From: JACCZR01 sp035296565
Lineage (GTDB): Bacteria > Actinomycetota > Thermoleophilia > Solirubrobacterales > Thermoleophilaceae
Direction of reading: 5' to 3'
Assembly (NCBI GenBank): GCA_035296565.1
Contig: DATHAQ010000033.1
Location: forward strand, 1-30,873
Length of the DNA: 30,873 bases
Under the pieces are notes generated by a model. It was given only the letters and a program-made list of their open reading frames with translations, made no database searches and was not told the origin of the DNA. The translations under genes were made by a program, and so were the position numbers. Each line of letters opens with the position of its first letter. Position 1 is the first letter of the stretch. Of this stretch, positions 9,540 through 17,262 are shown one piece after another.

Positions 9540-10277
9540 TTGGACTTGGGACTGGCGGACAGGGCCTGCATCGTTACCGGAGCGAGCCGGGGGATCGGGC
9601 GCGCCGTGAGCGCCATGCTGAAGGCCGAGGGCGCGAATGTGCTCGAGGCCAGTCGCGCGAGCGGCCACGACGTGACCGACCCGCAGGCCGGCGAGCGCCT
9701 GGCCGCCGAGTGCCTGGAGCGCCACGGCCGCCTCGACGTCCTGGTCAACAACGCCGGCACGAGCCGCTCCGTGCCGCTCGACCGGCTCACGGACGACGAC
9801 TGGAACGAGCAGTGGGAGCTGCACGTGATGGGGCCGATGCGGCTGATGAAGGCCTGCGCGCCGCACATGGCCGAGGCCGGCGGCGGGCGCGTGGTGAACG
9901 TGTGCTCATCGGCGGGCAAGCGCCCCTCGCTCACGAACGCCGCCTACTCGGTGACCAAAGCGGCTCAGCTGTCGCTGTCGCGCGCCTTCGCCGACGCCTG
10001 GGCGAGCGAGGGACTGCTGGTCAACGCGGTGGCGCCCGGCGCCGTCGCGAGCTCCCTGTGGACGGGGGAGGGGGGCCTGGCCGACCAGGTCGCCGAGCAG
10101 AAGGGGATAGACCGCGACCAGGCGCTCGCCTCGCAGGCCGCCAAGATCCCGCTCGGACGCCTGGGCACCGAGGACGAGATCGCCGCGGTGATCGTCTTCC
10201 TCTGCTCCGAGCGGGCCTCGAACGTGACCGGCGCGGCGTGGTCGGTGGACGGCGGCGCCGTCCCTGTGATCCTCTAG
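9540..10277 (+). CDS. Short-chain dehydrogenase/reductase (SDR)
   Basis: Classical SDR oxidoreductase, 245 residues. The cofactor motif TGASRGIG is at 13-20, NNAG at 70-73, the catalytic serine in CSSAG (122-126) and YSVTK with Tyr136 and Lys140. The C-terminus VTGAAWSVDGG is standard for the FabG-like group. SRA around 38-40 in place of an acidic residue suggests NADP(H). Substrate cannot be told. The TTG at 9540 is chosen because the nucleotide fold starts a few residues later; TTG at 9546 is an alternative. No plus-strand ribosome site is visible, so translation may be leaderless or weak. The frame upstream of 9540 is a shadow of the YjbQ gene. Confidence 0.87.
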   Translation: MDLGLADRACIVTGASRGIGRAVSAMLKAEGANVLEASRASGHDVTDPQAGERLAAECLERHGRLDVLVNNAGTSRSVPLDRLTDDDWNEQWELHVMGPMRLMKACAPHMAEAGGGRVVNVCSSAGKRPSLTNAAYSVTKAAQLSLSRAFADAWASEGLLVNAVAPGAVASSLWTGEGGLADQVAEQKGIDRDQALASQAAKIPLGRLGTEDEIAAVIVFLCSERASNVTGAAWSVDGGAVPVIL

Positions 10278-10317
10278 TCAGCGGACGGGCCCGCGGCTCA
10301 CCACTCTCGCCTTGGAG

Positions 10318-10341
10318 GGGTCACGTGCGGGCGCGTGACCC
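10318..10341. other. Perfect inverted repeat upstream of the glycosyltransferase
   Basis: GGGTCACG (10318-10325), eight-base spacer, CGTGACCC (10334-10341): an 8 bp perfect stem in the 99 bp spacer after the SDR gene. There is no T-run, so it may be an operator for a dimeric regulator or a hairpin at the end of the SDR transcript. It overlaps the GTG at 10335, which argues that the glycosyltransferase starts later, at 10377. Confidence 0.45.
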
Positions 10342-10363
10342 TTAGCCCGACCGCCGCCCGCCC

Positions 10364-10369
10364 TACATT
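10364..10369 (+). promoter_or_regulatory. Candidate -10 box of a leaderless glycosyltransferase mRNA
   Basis: TACATT followed by exactly seven bases and then GTG at 10377. TANNNT-N7-start is the arrangement of leaderless promoters in actinobacteria. No clear -35 was seen. Confidence 0.4.
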
Positions 10370-10376
10370 CACGCGC

Positions 10377-11738
10377 GTGGCTCGCCGCGCGCTCCTGGCC
10401 CTGATCTTCTTCCCCCGTGGGGGCTCGTCCCAGGTCGCCCGCTACCTGGCGGGCGCGCTTCCGGCCTCGGGCTGGGAGGCCACGATCGCCTGCGGCTCCC
10501 TGGGGCCGGTCGGCGAGGAGTCGAACGCCGTCACCTTCTACGAGGGCCTCGATGTCCGCCCGCTCGACTACACGCCCTCGGCCGAGGCCGCGGATCCCCT
10601 GCGCGCCGACCCTCCCTTTCAGCCCTCCTACGAGGACCGGGCGGGGGCCCCGGACCGAATCTTCGCGGCGGTCGACGACCACGACTACGAGCGCTTGGTC
10701 GAGACCTGGAGCGAGCACCTCGGCCGCTCCGGTGCCGCCGAGGCCGACGTCCTGCACCTGCACCACCTGACGCCGATCAACGAGGCGGCCGAGCGCTCCT
10801 ACGCCGAGGTCCCGCGCGTCGGGCATCTGCACGGCACCGAGCTGCTGATGCTGCGCGAGATCGACGAGGGGCCGCCGGCGGGCTGGGACCACGCCGAAGC
10901 GTGGGCGGAGCGCATGCGCGGCTGGGCCCGTTCGTGCGAGCGGCTGTTCGTCCTCTCGCCCGACGCCGTCCGCCGGGTACCGGATCTGCTCGACGTGGAG
11001 GCCAACCGGGTGGTCTGGGCGCCCAACGGCTTCGACCCCGTGGGCTTCGCGCGCACGCCGGCGTCGGCCTCCGGGCGGGTCGCGCACTGGCGCCGCTGGC
11101 TGGTGGAGGAACCCCGCGGCTGGAACACCTCCGGCGAGCCGGGGAGCGTCGCCTACGCCGAGGAGGACCTCGAGGCCTTCGCCGAGGGGAGGGTGCTGCT
11201 GTACGTGGGCCGCTACACCGAGGTCAAGCGCATACCGCTGCTCATTCGCGCGCACGCACGAGCACGAGAGCGCTTCAGCCGCCCGGCGCCCCTGGTGCTC
11301 CTCGGGGGCTTCCCGGGCGAGTGGGAGGGCGAGCACCCGCTGGAGGTGGTGGAGGAGACTGGCGACGACCAGGTCTTCCTCGCGGGCTGGCGCGGCCACT
11401 CGGACCTGCCCGCCGGGCTCAACGCCGCCGATCTCCTGGTGCTGCCCTCCGTGCGCGAGCAGTTCGGCCAGGTGCTGGTGGAGGCCATGGCCTGCGGGCT
11501 GCCGGTCGTGGCCGTCGACGCTCACGGCCCCGCCGAGATCGTGGGCGACGGCGAGACCGGCTGGCTCGTGGCCCCCGACGACGAGGAGGCGCTGGCCGAC
11601 GCCCTGGTCGAGGCGGTCAACGACGACGACGAGCGCAGCCGCCGCGGCGAGGCCGCCTACGCCGACGCGCGGGCGCGCTACTCCTGGCCCGCGCTGGCCC
11701 GCGACGTCGCGGCGGTGTACGACGGAGTGGTGGCGTGA
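10377..11738 (+). CDS. Glycosyltransferase, GT4-like (GT-B fold)
   Basis: Retaining glycosyltransferase family 4-like protein, 453 residues from GTG 10377 (467 from the GTG at 10335). The N-terminal domain has LIFFPRGGSSQVARYLAGAL, the donor-side opening of GT-B enzymes. The C-terminal donor-binding domain has LLYVGRYTEVKRIPLLIRA and, near 357-378, PSVREQFGQVLVEAMACGLPVV followed by DGETGWLV, the classical nucleotide-sugar binding signature with the glutamate/glutamine pattern of GT4. It transfers a sugar from a nucleotide donor to an unknown acceptor in the cytoplasm or at the membrane face. The start at 10377 is preferred because of the hairpin and -10 box upstream. It overlaps the metallopeptidase gene by GTGA. 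Confidence 0.87.
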   Translation: MARRALLALIFFPRGGSSQVARYLAGALPASGWEATIACGSLGPVGEESNAVTFYEGLDVRPLDYTPSAEAADPLRADPPFQPSYEDRAGAPDRIFAAVDDHDYERLVETWSEHLGRSGAAEADVLHLHHLTPINEAAERSYAEVPRVGHLHGTELLMLREIDEGPPAGWDHAEAWAERMRGWARSCERLFVLSPDAVRRVPDLLDVEANRVVWAPNGFDPVGFARTPASASGRVAHWRRWLVEEPRGWNTSGEPGSVAYAEEDLEAFAEGRVLLYVGRYTEVKRIPLLIRAHARARERFSRPAPLVLLGGFPGEWEGEHPLEVVEETGDDQVFLAGWRGHSDLPAGLNAADLLVLPSVREQFGQVLVEAMACGLPVVAVDAHGPAEIVGDGETGWLVAPDDEEALADALVEAVNDDDERSRRGEAAYADARARYSWPALARDVAAVYDGVVA

Positions 11739-12412
11739 CCGAGTACAGCGTGCGCCGGTCGCGTCGCGCGCGCCACGCGCGCATCAACGTCAGCGCCGAC
11801 GGCGTGGAGGTGGTGGTGCCGGAGCGCTTCCCGCTGTCGCGGGTCGAGCCCTTCGTGGCCGAGAAGCGTCCCTGGATCGAACGCACGCTGCGGCGCTACC
11901 GCCGCTCGGCGGAGGCCAACCCGCCGCCGCGCGTGGAGGACGGCGGAGAGCTGCCCTACCTCGGTGAGCGCCTGACACTGCGCGTGAGGGTGCAGGCCGC
12001 CCGCGCCCGCTCCCACGTCGCCCGCCGCGGCGATGGGCTGGCAGTGGCCCTCGGCCCCGGGCACGACCTGCGCGAGGAGCTCGAGGCCTGGCTGCGTCGG
12101 CGCGCCCGCGCCGAGGTGGAGCCGCGCCTGCGGGCCGCCACCCGCCGGGCCGGGGTCGGCTTCCGCGGCCTGCAGATTCGCGGCCAGCGCACCCGCTGGG
12201 CCAGCTGCTCCTCCTCGGGGGCGATGAGCTTCAACTGGCGGCTGCTCCTGGCCCCGGCCGAGATCCTCGACTACGTCGTCGAGCACGAAGTGGCGCACCT
12301 CAGCGTTCACGACCACTCCGAGCGCTTCTGGGGCCTGCTCGCGCGGCGCTGCCCCGACTACCGGGCCCACGAGCGTTGGCTGCGCGACCATGGGCACACG
12401 CTGCGCCTCTGA
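11735..12412 (+). CDS. YgjP-like (DUF45/SprT-fold) zinc metallopeptidase domain protein
   Basis: A 225-residue protein of the YgjP/DUF45 family. The conserved layout is present: an N-terminal RxSRRARHARINVSADG strand pair, then WIERTL, a central GxRTRWASCSSSG...FNWRLLLAP block, and the zinc site HEVAH at 184-188 followed by HDHSERFW, which supplies the third ligand. The protein is expected to be a cytoplasmic zincin-like peptidase; no substrates are well established for the family. It begins with GTG inside the stop of the glycosyltransferase gene (GTGA, 11735-11738), so it is coupled to it, though a functional link is not obvious. A 5 bp stem (CGCCT/AGGCG) spans its stop codon. Confidence 0.88.
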   Translation: MTEYSVRRSRRARHARINVSADGVEVVVPERFPLSRVEPFVAEKRPWIERTLRRYRRSAEANPPPRVEDGGELPYLGERLTLRVRVQAARARSHVARRGDGLAVALGPGHDLREELEAWLRRRARAEVEPRLRAATRRAGVGFRGLQIRGQRTRWASCSSSGAMSFNWRLLLAPAEILDYVVEHEVAHLSVHDHSERFWGLLARRCPDYRAHERWLRDHGHTLRL

Positions 12413-12427
12413 AGGCGGCTCGAGCAG

Positions 12428-13174
12428 CTACTCCCAGCGAAAGAAGCGCACCGCCAGGTAGGCGCCGCCGGCCGTCCAGGCGGCCACCACCCCGATCGCG
12501 GCCCCCGACAGCGGCCCGCCCTCGACCATGGTGGTCTTGAGCAGGTCGATCGTGTGCTCCAGCGGCAGCACCTCGGCGATGCCCACCAGCGCGGTCGGAA
12601 GGGACTCCGAGGAGTAGAAGACCCCGGAGATGAGGATGGTGGGGAGGAAGACCGCATTGGCGTAGGCCGGGGCGGCGTCGAAGTTGGGGATCGCGTGCGA
12701 GAAGGCGATCCCCAGGGCCCCGAAGCAGGCGACCCCGAGGGCCACGACCACGACCAGGCGGACGGGCTCGGGCGGCAGGCCGACGCCGTAGGCGAGATGC
12801 CCGATCGCCACGACCAAGCCCACCTGCACGAACGAGTTGGCCACCGCGGAGCCGAGCAGCCCCCCGAGGTAGGACCGGGCGGGCATCGGCGTGCCCCGCA
12901 CCCGCTTGAGGATCCCCTGCTCGCGGAGGAAGGTGAGGTTGAAGGCGAGCGCGTTGAAGGTGGTGGCCATGATGCTCATCCCCGCGATCCCAGGCACGAG
13001 GGAGTCGAGCAGATCGCGGTCGTCGCCGAACACCGACGCGGTCAGCACCAACAGCAGCAGCGGCAGCAGGAAGTTGAAGAAGGCCGCGCTGGGGTTGCGC
13101 CAGAACAGCTTGCGCTCGAAGCGGAACTGCTCCCAGGCGAGGGCGAGCGCGCTCAGTGCCTCAACCTCCCTCAA
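12428..13174 (-). CDS. ABC-2 type transporter permease
   Basis: Membrane subunit of an ABC-2 (DrrB/NodJ-like) exporter, 248 residues. An amphipathic ERKLFWRNPSAAFFNFLLPLL segment leads into the first helix (about 30-50). Further hydrophobic segments follow, and the conserved LREQGILKRVRGTPM loop (about 84-98) is the coupling helix typical of drug/polyketide exporters. The late PLEHTIDLLKTTM segment is also typical. The TTG at 13174 overlaps the ATPase gene by 14 bases; no better in-frame start was found. Together the pair should export a drug-like or lipid molecule; the substrate is unknown. It is not a YrbE-type MCE permease. Confidence 0.87.
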   Translation of the reverse strand: MREVEALSALALAWEQFRFERKLFWRNPSAAFFNFLLPLLLLVLTASVFGDDRDLLDSLVPGIAGMSIMATTFNALAFNLTFLREQGILKRVRGTPMPARSYLGGLLGSAVANSFVQVGLVVAIGHLAYGVGLPPEPVRLVVVVALGVACFGALGIAFSHAIPNFDAAPAYANAVFLPTILISGVFYSSESLPTALVGIAEVLPLEHTIDLLKTTMVEGGPLSGAAIGVVAAWTAGGAYLAVRFFRWE

Positions 13175-14069
13175 CCCTATCTGTCAACTCGAGGTATACC
13201 TCCTCAAGCGTCGGGCGCGCTACCTGGAGCCCCTCGAGGCGCTCGCCGCGCGCCAGGGCGTCGCGGGTCAGGCGGTGCAGCAGCTCCGTGGGGTCGTCGG
13301 TCTGGAGCTCCACCCGGCGGCCCTCGGAGAGGTAGGAGACCCGGTAGCCGGCGCTGGAGGAGCCCAGCTCGCCGGGCGGGCCCTCGGCCACGATGGCCCC
13401 GTCGCGGACAATCGCCACGCGGTCGGCGAGCACCTGGGCCTCCTCGAGGTAGTGCGTGGTGAGCAGGACCGTCTTGCCCAGGTCGCGCAGGCGGCGGATC
13501 ACGTTCCACGCCGTCCGGCGGGCGGCGGGATCGAACCCCGTCGTGGGCTCGTCCAGGAAGATCAGCTCGGGGTCGCCCACCAGCGCCAGGGCGAGGTCGA
13601 GCCGCCTACGCTGGCCCCCCGAGAGCTCGCGCGCCTTGGTGTCGGACTGCTCCTGCAGGCCGACCAGGGCGATGGTCTCGCGCGGGTCCCGCGGGGCGGG
13701 ATAGGCCTTGGCGAAGTGCTGTACGGCCTCGCGGACGGTCACACGCGGGTAGAGCCCCGAGCTCTGAAGCACGATGCCCACTCGCTCCTGCAGCCGGCGG
13801 TCGCGGCGCTCGGGGTCGTGGCCGAGCACTCGGACCTGGCCGGAGCTGCGCCGGCGGTAGCCCTCGAGGATCTCGACGGTCGTGGTCTTCCCGGCCCCGT
13901 TCGGGCCCAGCAGCCCGTACACCTCGCCGGGCTCGACCCCGAAGGAGAGGCCCTGCACGGCGTCGACCGGGCCGTAGCTCTTTCGTAGGTCGGCGACCTC
14001 TATCGCGGAGGAGCGCAGCCCGCGCGTCGGCCGGGCGAGCACGGCTTGCTCTTTCCGCGCTGCGGGCAC
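13161..14069 (-). CDS. ABC-2 type transporter ATPase
   Basis: ATPase of the DrrA/CcmA-like exporter group, 302 residues. Walker A GPNGAGKTT is at 55-63, signature LSGGQRRR at 149-156, Walker B LIFLDEPTTGFD at 169-180 and the switch histidine in TTHYLEEAQ. The C-terminal extension ends in PTLEEVYLELTD, the conserved motif of this group. The first 20 residues (from GTG 14069) are basic and precede the normal domain start, so a later start is possible. It is followed by the permease with an overlap. It is transcribed divergently from the MCE operon across 140 bp. Confidence 0.9.
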   Translation of the reverse strand: MPAARKEQAVLARPTRGLRSSAIEVADLRKSYGPVDAVQGLSFGVEPGEVYGLLGPNGAGKTTTVEILEGYRRRSSGQVRVLGHDPERRDRRLQERVGIVLQSSGLYPRVTVREAVQHFAKAYPAPRDPRETIALVGLQEQSDTKARELSGGQRRRLDLALALVGDPELIFLDEPTTGFDPAARRTAWNVIRRLRDLGKTVLLTTHYLEEAQVLADRVAIVRDGAIVAEGPPGELGSSSAGYRVSYLSEGRRVELQTDDPTELLHRLTRDALARGERLEGLQVARPTLEEVYLELTDRVEGG

Positions 14070-14101
14070 CCGGCAAGTCTGGCAGGGGCCTACAGGAGTC
14101 T

Positions 14102-14115
14102 TTAACTCTCGTTAA
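14102..14115. promoter_or_regulatory. Inverted repeat in the divergent spacer before the MCE operon
   Basis: TTAAC-N4-GTTAA, a perfect short palindrome and one of the few A+T-rich stretches in the 140 bp spacer between the ABC-2 ATPase and the first MCE gene. It could be an operator. TACTGT at 14166-14171 is a possible -10 for the MCE operon, without an evident -35. Confidence 0.3.
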
Positions 14116-14192
14116 GCGAGTGCTAAGGGGTCGCGATAGCCCTCTGCGTTTGGCTTCCGCTCCCGTACTGTCCCGTGCCGCATGGCGCTAAC

Positions 14193-14200
14193 GGAGGGGA
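14193..14200 (+). promoter_or_regulatory. Strong ribosome binding site of the first MCE gene
   Basis: GGAGGGGA nine bases before the GTG at 14210. It fixes the start of the first MCE gene and indicates a leadered transcript, unlike several other genes in the window. Confidence 0.6.
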
Positions 14201-14209
14201 GTGCCCTGA

Positions 14210-15598
14210 GTGGCTGAGGGGAACCGCTCGGGGATCGGAACAGTCGGTCGGGTCCTCGCACTGGGGGCGATCATCTTTGCTGCCGTGGTGGTCGCGTTCA
14301 TCCTCTTCAGCGCCGACGGCGGCTATCAGGTCACCGCGCGCTTCGAGAACGCCGCCCAGCTCGTGCCCGGCAACGAGGTCTACGTCGGCGGTGCCCGCGC
14401 GGGCTCGGTCAAGGACATCCAGATCACCCCCGACGGCCAGGCCGACGTCAAGGTCCAGATGCTGGACAAGTACGCGCCGCTGCGCCAGGGCACGCGCGCG
14501 ATCATCAAGCAGACCTCTCTCTCTGGCATCGCCAACCGCTACGTCGACGTCGAGATCGGCGGCGGGACCAACCAGGCGATCGAGTCGGGCGGGCGGATCG
14601 GGCCGGAGTCCACCGAGACCGCGGTCGAGCTCGACGAGCTGTTCAACCTCTTCGACCCGGTGGCCCGGGTGGCCGTCCAGGACTTCTTCGAGGGCTCGGA
14701 CAAGATGATCCGCGGCAAGGGTCAGGAGCTCCAGCGAGGGATCAAGTACCTCAACCCGACACTCTCCACCTCGCGGCGCCTGTTCAAGGAGCTGACCCGC
14801 GACGAGCGCCTGCTGGCCCGCTTCCTGATCGACTCCGGGCGGCTGACCAACACGCTGTCGGACCGGAGCACCGAGCTCACCGGGCTCGTGCGCAACCTCA
14901 ACGGCACCTTCACCGCCCTGGCCAGCCAGAAGGGCGCGCTCGCCGAGTCCATCGATCGCCTGCCTCCCTTCATGCGCCGCGCCAACACGACCTTCGTCAA
15001 CCTGCGCGCCGCGCTCGACGACGTGGACCCGCTGGTCGACGCGTCCAAGCCGGTGGCCCGCCGCCTGCAGCCCTTCTTCCGCGAGCTCCGCGGCTTGGCC
15101 CGCGAGGGCGTCCCGACCGTGCGTGACCTGTCGCGCACGATCCGCCGCCGCGGCCGCTCGAACGACTTGATCGAGCTGGTCAACAGCTTCCCGCCGCTGG
15201 CCAGCACCGCGCTCGACACCAAGACGATCAACGGCGCGCGCCGGCGCGGGGCCTTCCCCGAGTCCGCGCAGGCGATGCGGCGCTTCCAGCCCACGGCCGC
15301 GATCGGGCGCCCGTACACCAACGACCTCGTCGGCTGGTTCGACGACTTCTCGGCCACCGGCGCCTACGACGCCCTCGGCGGCTTCTCGCGCGCGGGCATC
15401 TACTTCGACGAGATCCTGGCCACCGCCGGCGGCATCCTGCCCAGCGACGACGGGCCCCCGGTCCAGGGCTCGTTCAAGAAGTGCCCCGGAGCCGGCGAGG
15501 TCAAGCTCCCCGACCGCACCAACGTGCCGACGGCCGAGGAGCAGGCCTTCCTCGACTGCACCGAGGCCGATCGTCCCTTCGCGGGAGGCGGCGAGTGA
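14210..15598 (+). CDS. MCE family protein 1 (MlaD-like)
   Basis: First of six MCE proteins, 462 residues. One N-terminal membrane helix (about 11-33) anchors it, followed by the MlaD/MCE domain: YQVTARFENAAQLVPGNEVYVGGARAGSV at about 42-70. A long helical region follows, beginning with the motif ELDELFNLFDPVAR (about 141-154) shared by all six paralogues, with repeated leucine/arginine heptads as expected for the coiled needle of actinobacterial MCE complexes. It is thought to contribute one strand of a heterohexameric tube carrying lipids or sterol-like substrates across the envelope. The cargo is not predictable. It ends in a GTGA overlap with the next gene. Confidence 0.92.
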   Translation: MAEGNRSGIGTVGRVLALGAIIFAAVVVAFILFSADGGYQVTARFENAAQLVPGNEVYVGGARAGSVKDIQITPDGQADVKVQMLDKYAPLRQGTRAIIKQTSLSGIANRYVDVEIGGGTNQAIESGGRIGPESTETAVELDELFNLFDPVARVAVQDFFEGSDKMIRGKGQELQRGIKYLNPTLSTSRRLFKELTRDERLLARFLIDSGRLTNTLSDRSTELTGLVRNLNGTFTALASQKGALAESIDRLPPFMRRANTTFVNLRAALDDVDPLVDASKPVARRLQPFFRELRGLAREGVPTVRDLSRTIRRRGRSNDLIELVNSFPPLASTALDTKTINGARRRGAFPESAQAMRRFQPTAAIGRPYTNDLVGWFDDFSATGAYDALGGFSRAGIYFDEILATAGGILPSDDGPPVQGSFKKCPGAGEVKLPDRTNVPTAEEQAFLDCTEADRPFAGGGE

Positions 15599-17262
15599 GG
15601 CGCCTCGTGGCCAGCGTGGTCGTGCTCGCATTGGTGGCGACCGGTGCGTTCGTGCTCACCGGCGCCTCCGGTGGCCAGAGCAGCGAGAGCTTCAAGCTCG
15701 TGTTCGACAACGCCTTCGGCCTCACCCAGGGAGGGGACTTCAAGATCGCCGGCGTGCGGGCCGGGCAGACGAGCAGGTTCTCGGTCTCCAAGGAGAAGCC
15801 GCGGAAGGCGGTGGTCGAGGTCAAGCAGAACCAGAAGGGCGTCGGCAAGCTGCGCGAGGACTCGCTGTGCGACATCAAGCCGCAGTCGCTCATCGGCGAG
15901 TACTACGTCGACTGCCGCGAGGGCAAGGGGGAGCCGCTGAAGGACGGCGAGACGCTGCCGGTCAGCCGTACCAGCTCGACGATCCCGGTCGACCTGGTCA
16001 ACAACGTCCTGCGCCTGCCCTACCGCGAGCGCCTGCGCCTGATCATCGGTGAGCTGGGAACCGGCCTGGCCGGCCGCCCACAGGACCTGGCCGAGGTGCT
16101 GCGCCGGGCGCACCCGGGGCTGCGCGAGACCTCGCGCACGCTGAACATCCTCGCCGGACAGCGCCAGGTCATCAACAAGTTCATCGGCGACGCCGCCACC
16201 GTGGTCCACGAGCTGGACAACCGCAAGGCCGATGTGACCCGCTGGGTGACCGAGGCCCGCAACGCCGCGGAGATCTCGGCCAGCCGCCGAGAGGACCTGC
16301 GCCGCGACTTCGAGCTGCTGCCCACGACCCTCGCGAGGCTGCGGCCCTACATGGTCCAGCTGCGGCGCCTGGCCAACGACCAGATCCCCACCCTGCGCGA
16401 CCTGCGCACTGCCGCGCCGGACCTCAACCGACTGTTGGCTCGCCTCGGGCCCTTCAGCCAAGCCGCCCGGCCCGCCGTCCGCGCCCTGGGCCGCACCTCG
16501 CTCTCGGGCATCGCGGCCCTGCGCCAGACGCGCCAGGAGGTGGCGGCGCTCCGGAGGCTCGGCCGTGACGTCCCCGGCTTCTCCAAGCCGCTGCGTCAGT
16601 TCCTGCAGACGATGGACGACGCCAAGCGCTCGGTCGAGCGCGACCCGCGCGCCGCCGCCAGCGCGCCGCCCGCGCCCGACAAGACCGCCGACCGCACCTC
16701 GTCCGGCCGCGACGGCTTCACCGGCTTCGAGGCCTTCTGGAACTACGCCTACTGGCAGGCGCTGGCCATCAACGGCCGCGACAAGAAGAGCCACCTCCTG
16801 CGCATCAACGCCTTCCCGGGCCCCTGCGCGGACTACCGGGCGACCGACAAGCTCGCGGAGGCCGTGTTCCAGGAGTGCAAGCAGAACCTCGGCCCCAGCC
16901 AGCCCGGGATCGGCGGCCAGCCCGACCCCACGGCGGGCGGCAGCACCGCCTCGCGGGAGGATCGCGCCGCTTCGCGTGAAAACCGTGCGACCTCGGCGCG
17001 CAACAGCAAGAGCCCCGAGGACGCCCGTGACGCCAAGCGCGAGCAGCTCGACGCGGGCGACAAGGACAAGCCCGCCGCGGCTCCGGCCTCGCCCGACGAG
17101 GTCCAGAAGCGCTCGGCCGGCGTCCTTGACGAGTTGCTGGGCGGGGTCCTCGGCGACCGGCCTTCGACGAAGGCCGAGCCCAAGAGCGAGACGCAGCGGA
17201 CCCCGACGCGTCCGTCGCCCGGAAGCGAAGAGATGCTCCTCGACTACCTCCTCAAGCCATGA
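15595..17262 (+). CDS. MCE family protein 2 (MlaD-like, long C-terminal tail)
   Basis: Second MCE protein and the longest, 555 residues from a GTG that overlaps the previous stop. An N-terminal membrane helix (about 3-22) precedes the MCE domain (FKLVFDNAFGLTQGGDFKIAGVRAGQ, about 33-58). Two cysteines in this domain (CDIK and DCRE) suggest an extracytoplasmic disulfide. The helical part has the shared VDLVNNVLRLPYRERLR motif. The last 130 or so residues are charged, Ala/Ser/Pro-rich and probably disordered, ending in a hydrophobic LLDYLLKP; this tail has no counterpart in the other five. It overlaps the third MCE gene by ATGA (17259-17262). Confidence 0.9.
   Translation: MRRLVASVVVLALVATGAFVLTGASGGQSSESFKLVFDNAFGLTQGGDFKIAGVRAGQTSRFSVSKEKPRKAVVEVKQNQKGVGKLREDSLCDIKPQSLIGEYYVDCREGKGEPLKDGETLPVSRTSSTIPVDLVNNVLRLPYRERLRLIIGELGTGLAGRPQDLAEVLRRAHPGLRETSRTLNILAGQRQVINKFIGDAATVVHELDNRKADVTRWVTEARNAAEISASRREDLRRDFELLPTTLARLRPYMVQLRRLANDQIPTLRDLRTAAPDLNRLLARLGPFSQAARPAVRALGRTSLSGIAALRQTRQEVAALRRLGRDVPGFSKPLRQFLQTMDDAKRSVERDPRAAASAPPAPDKTADRTSSGRDGFTGFEAFWNYAYWQALAINGRDKKSHLLRINAFPGPCADYRATDKLAEAVFQECKQNLGPSQPGIGGQPDPTAGGSTASREDRAASRENRATSARNSKSPEDARDAKREQLDAGDKDKPAAAPASPDEVQKRSAGVLDELLGGVLGDRPSTKAEPKSETQRTPTRPSPGSEEMLLDYLLKP

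Noticed and set aside
12404..12417. CGCCT-CTGA-AGGCG hairpin at the end of the metallopeptidase gene as a terminator
   Set aside because: Stem of only five pairs, it includes the stop codon, and there is no T-run.
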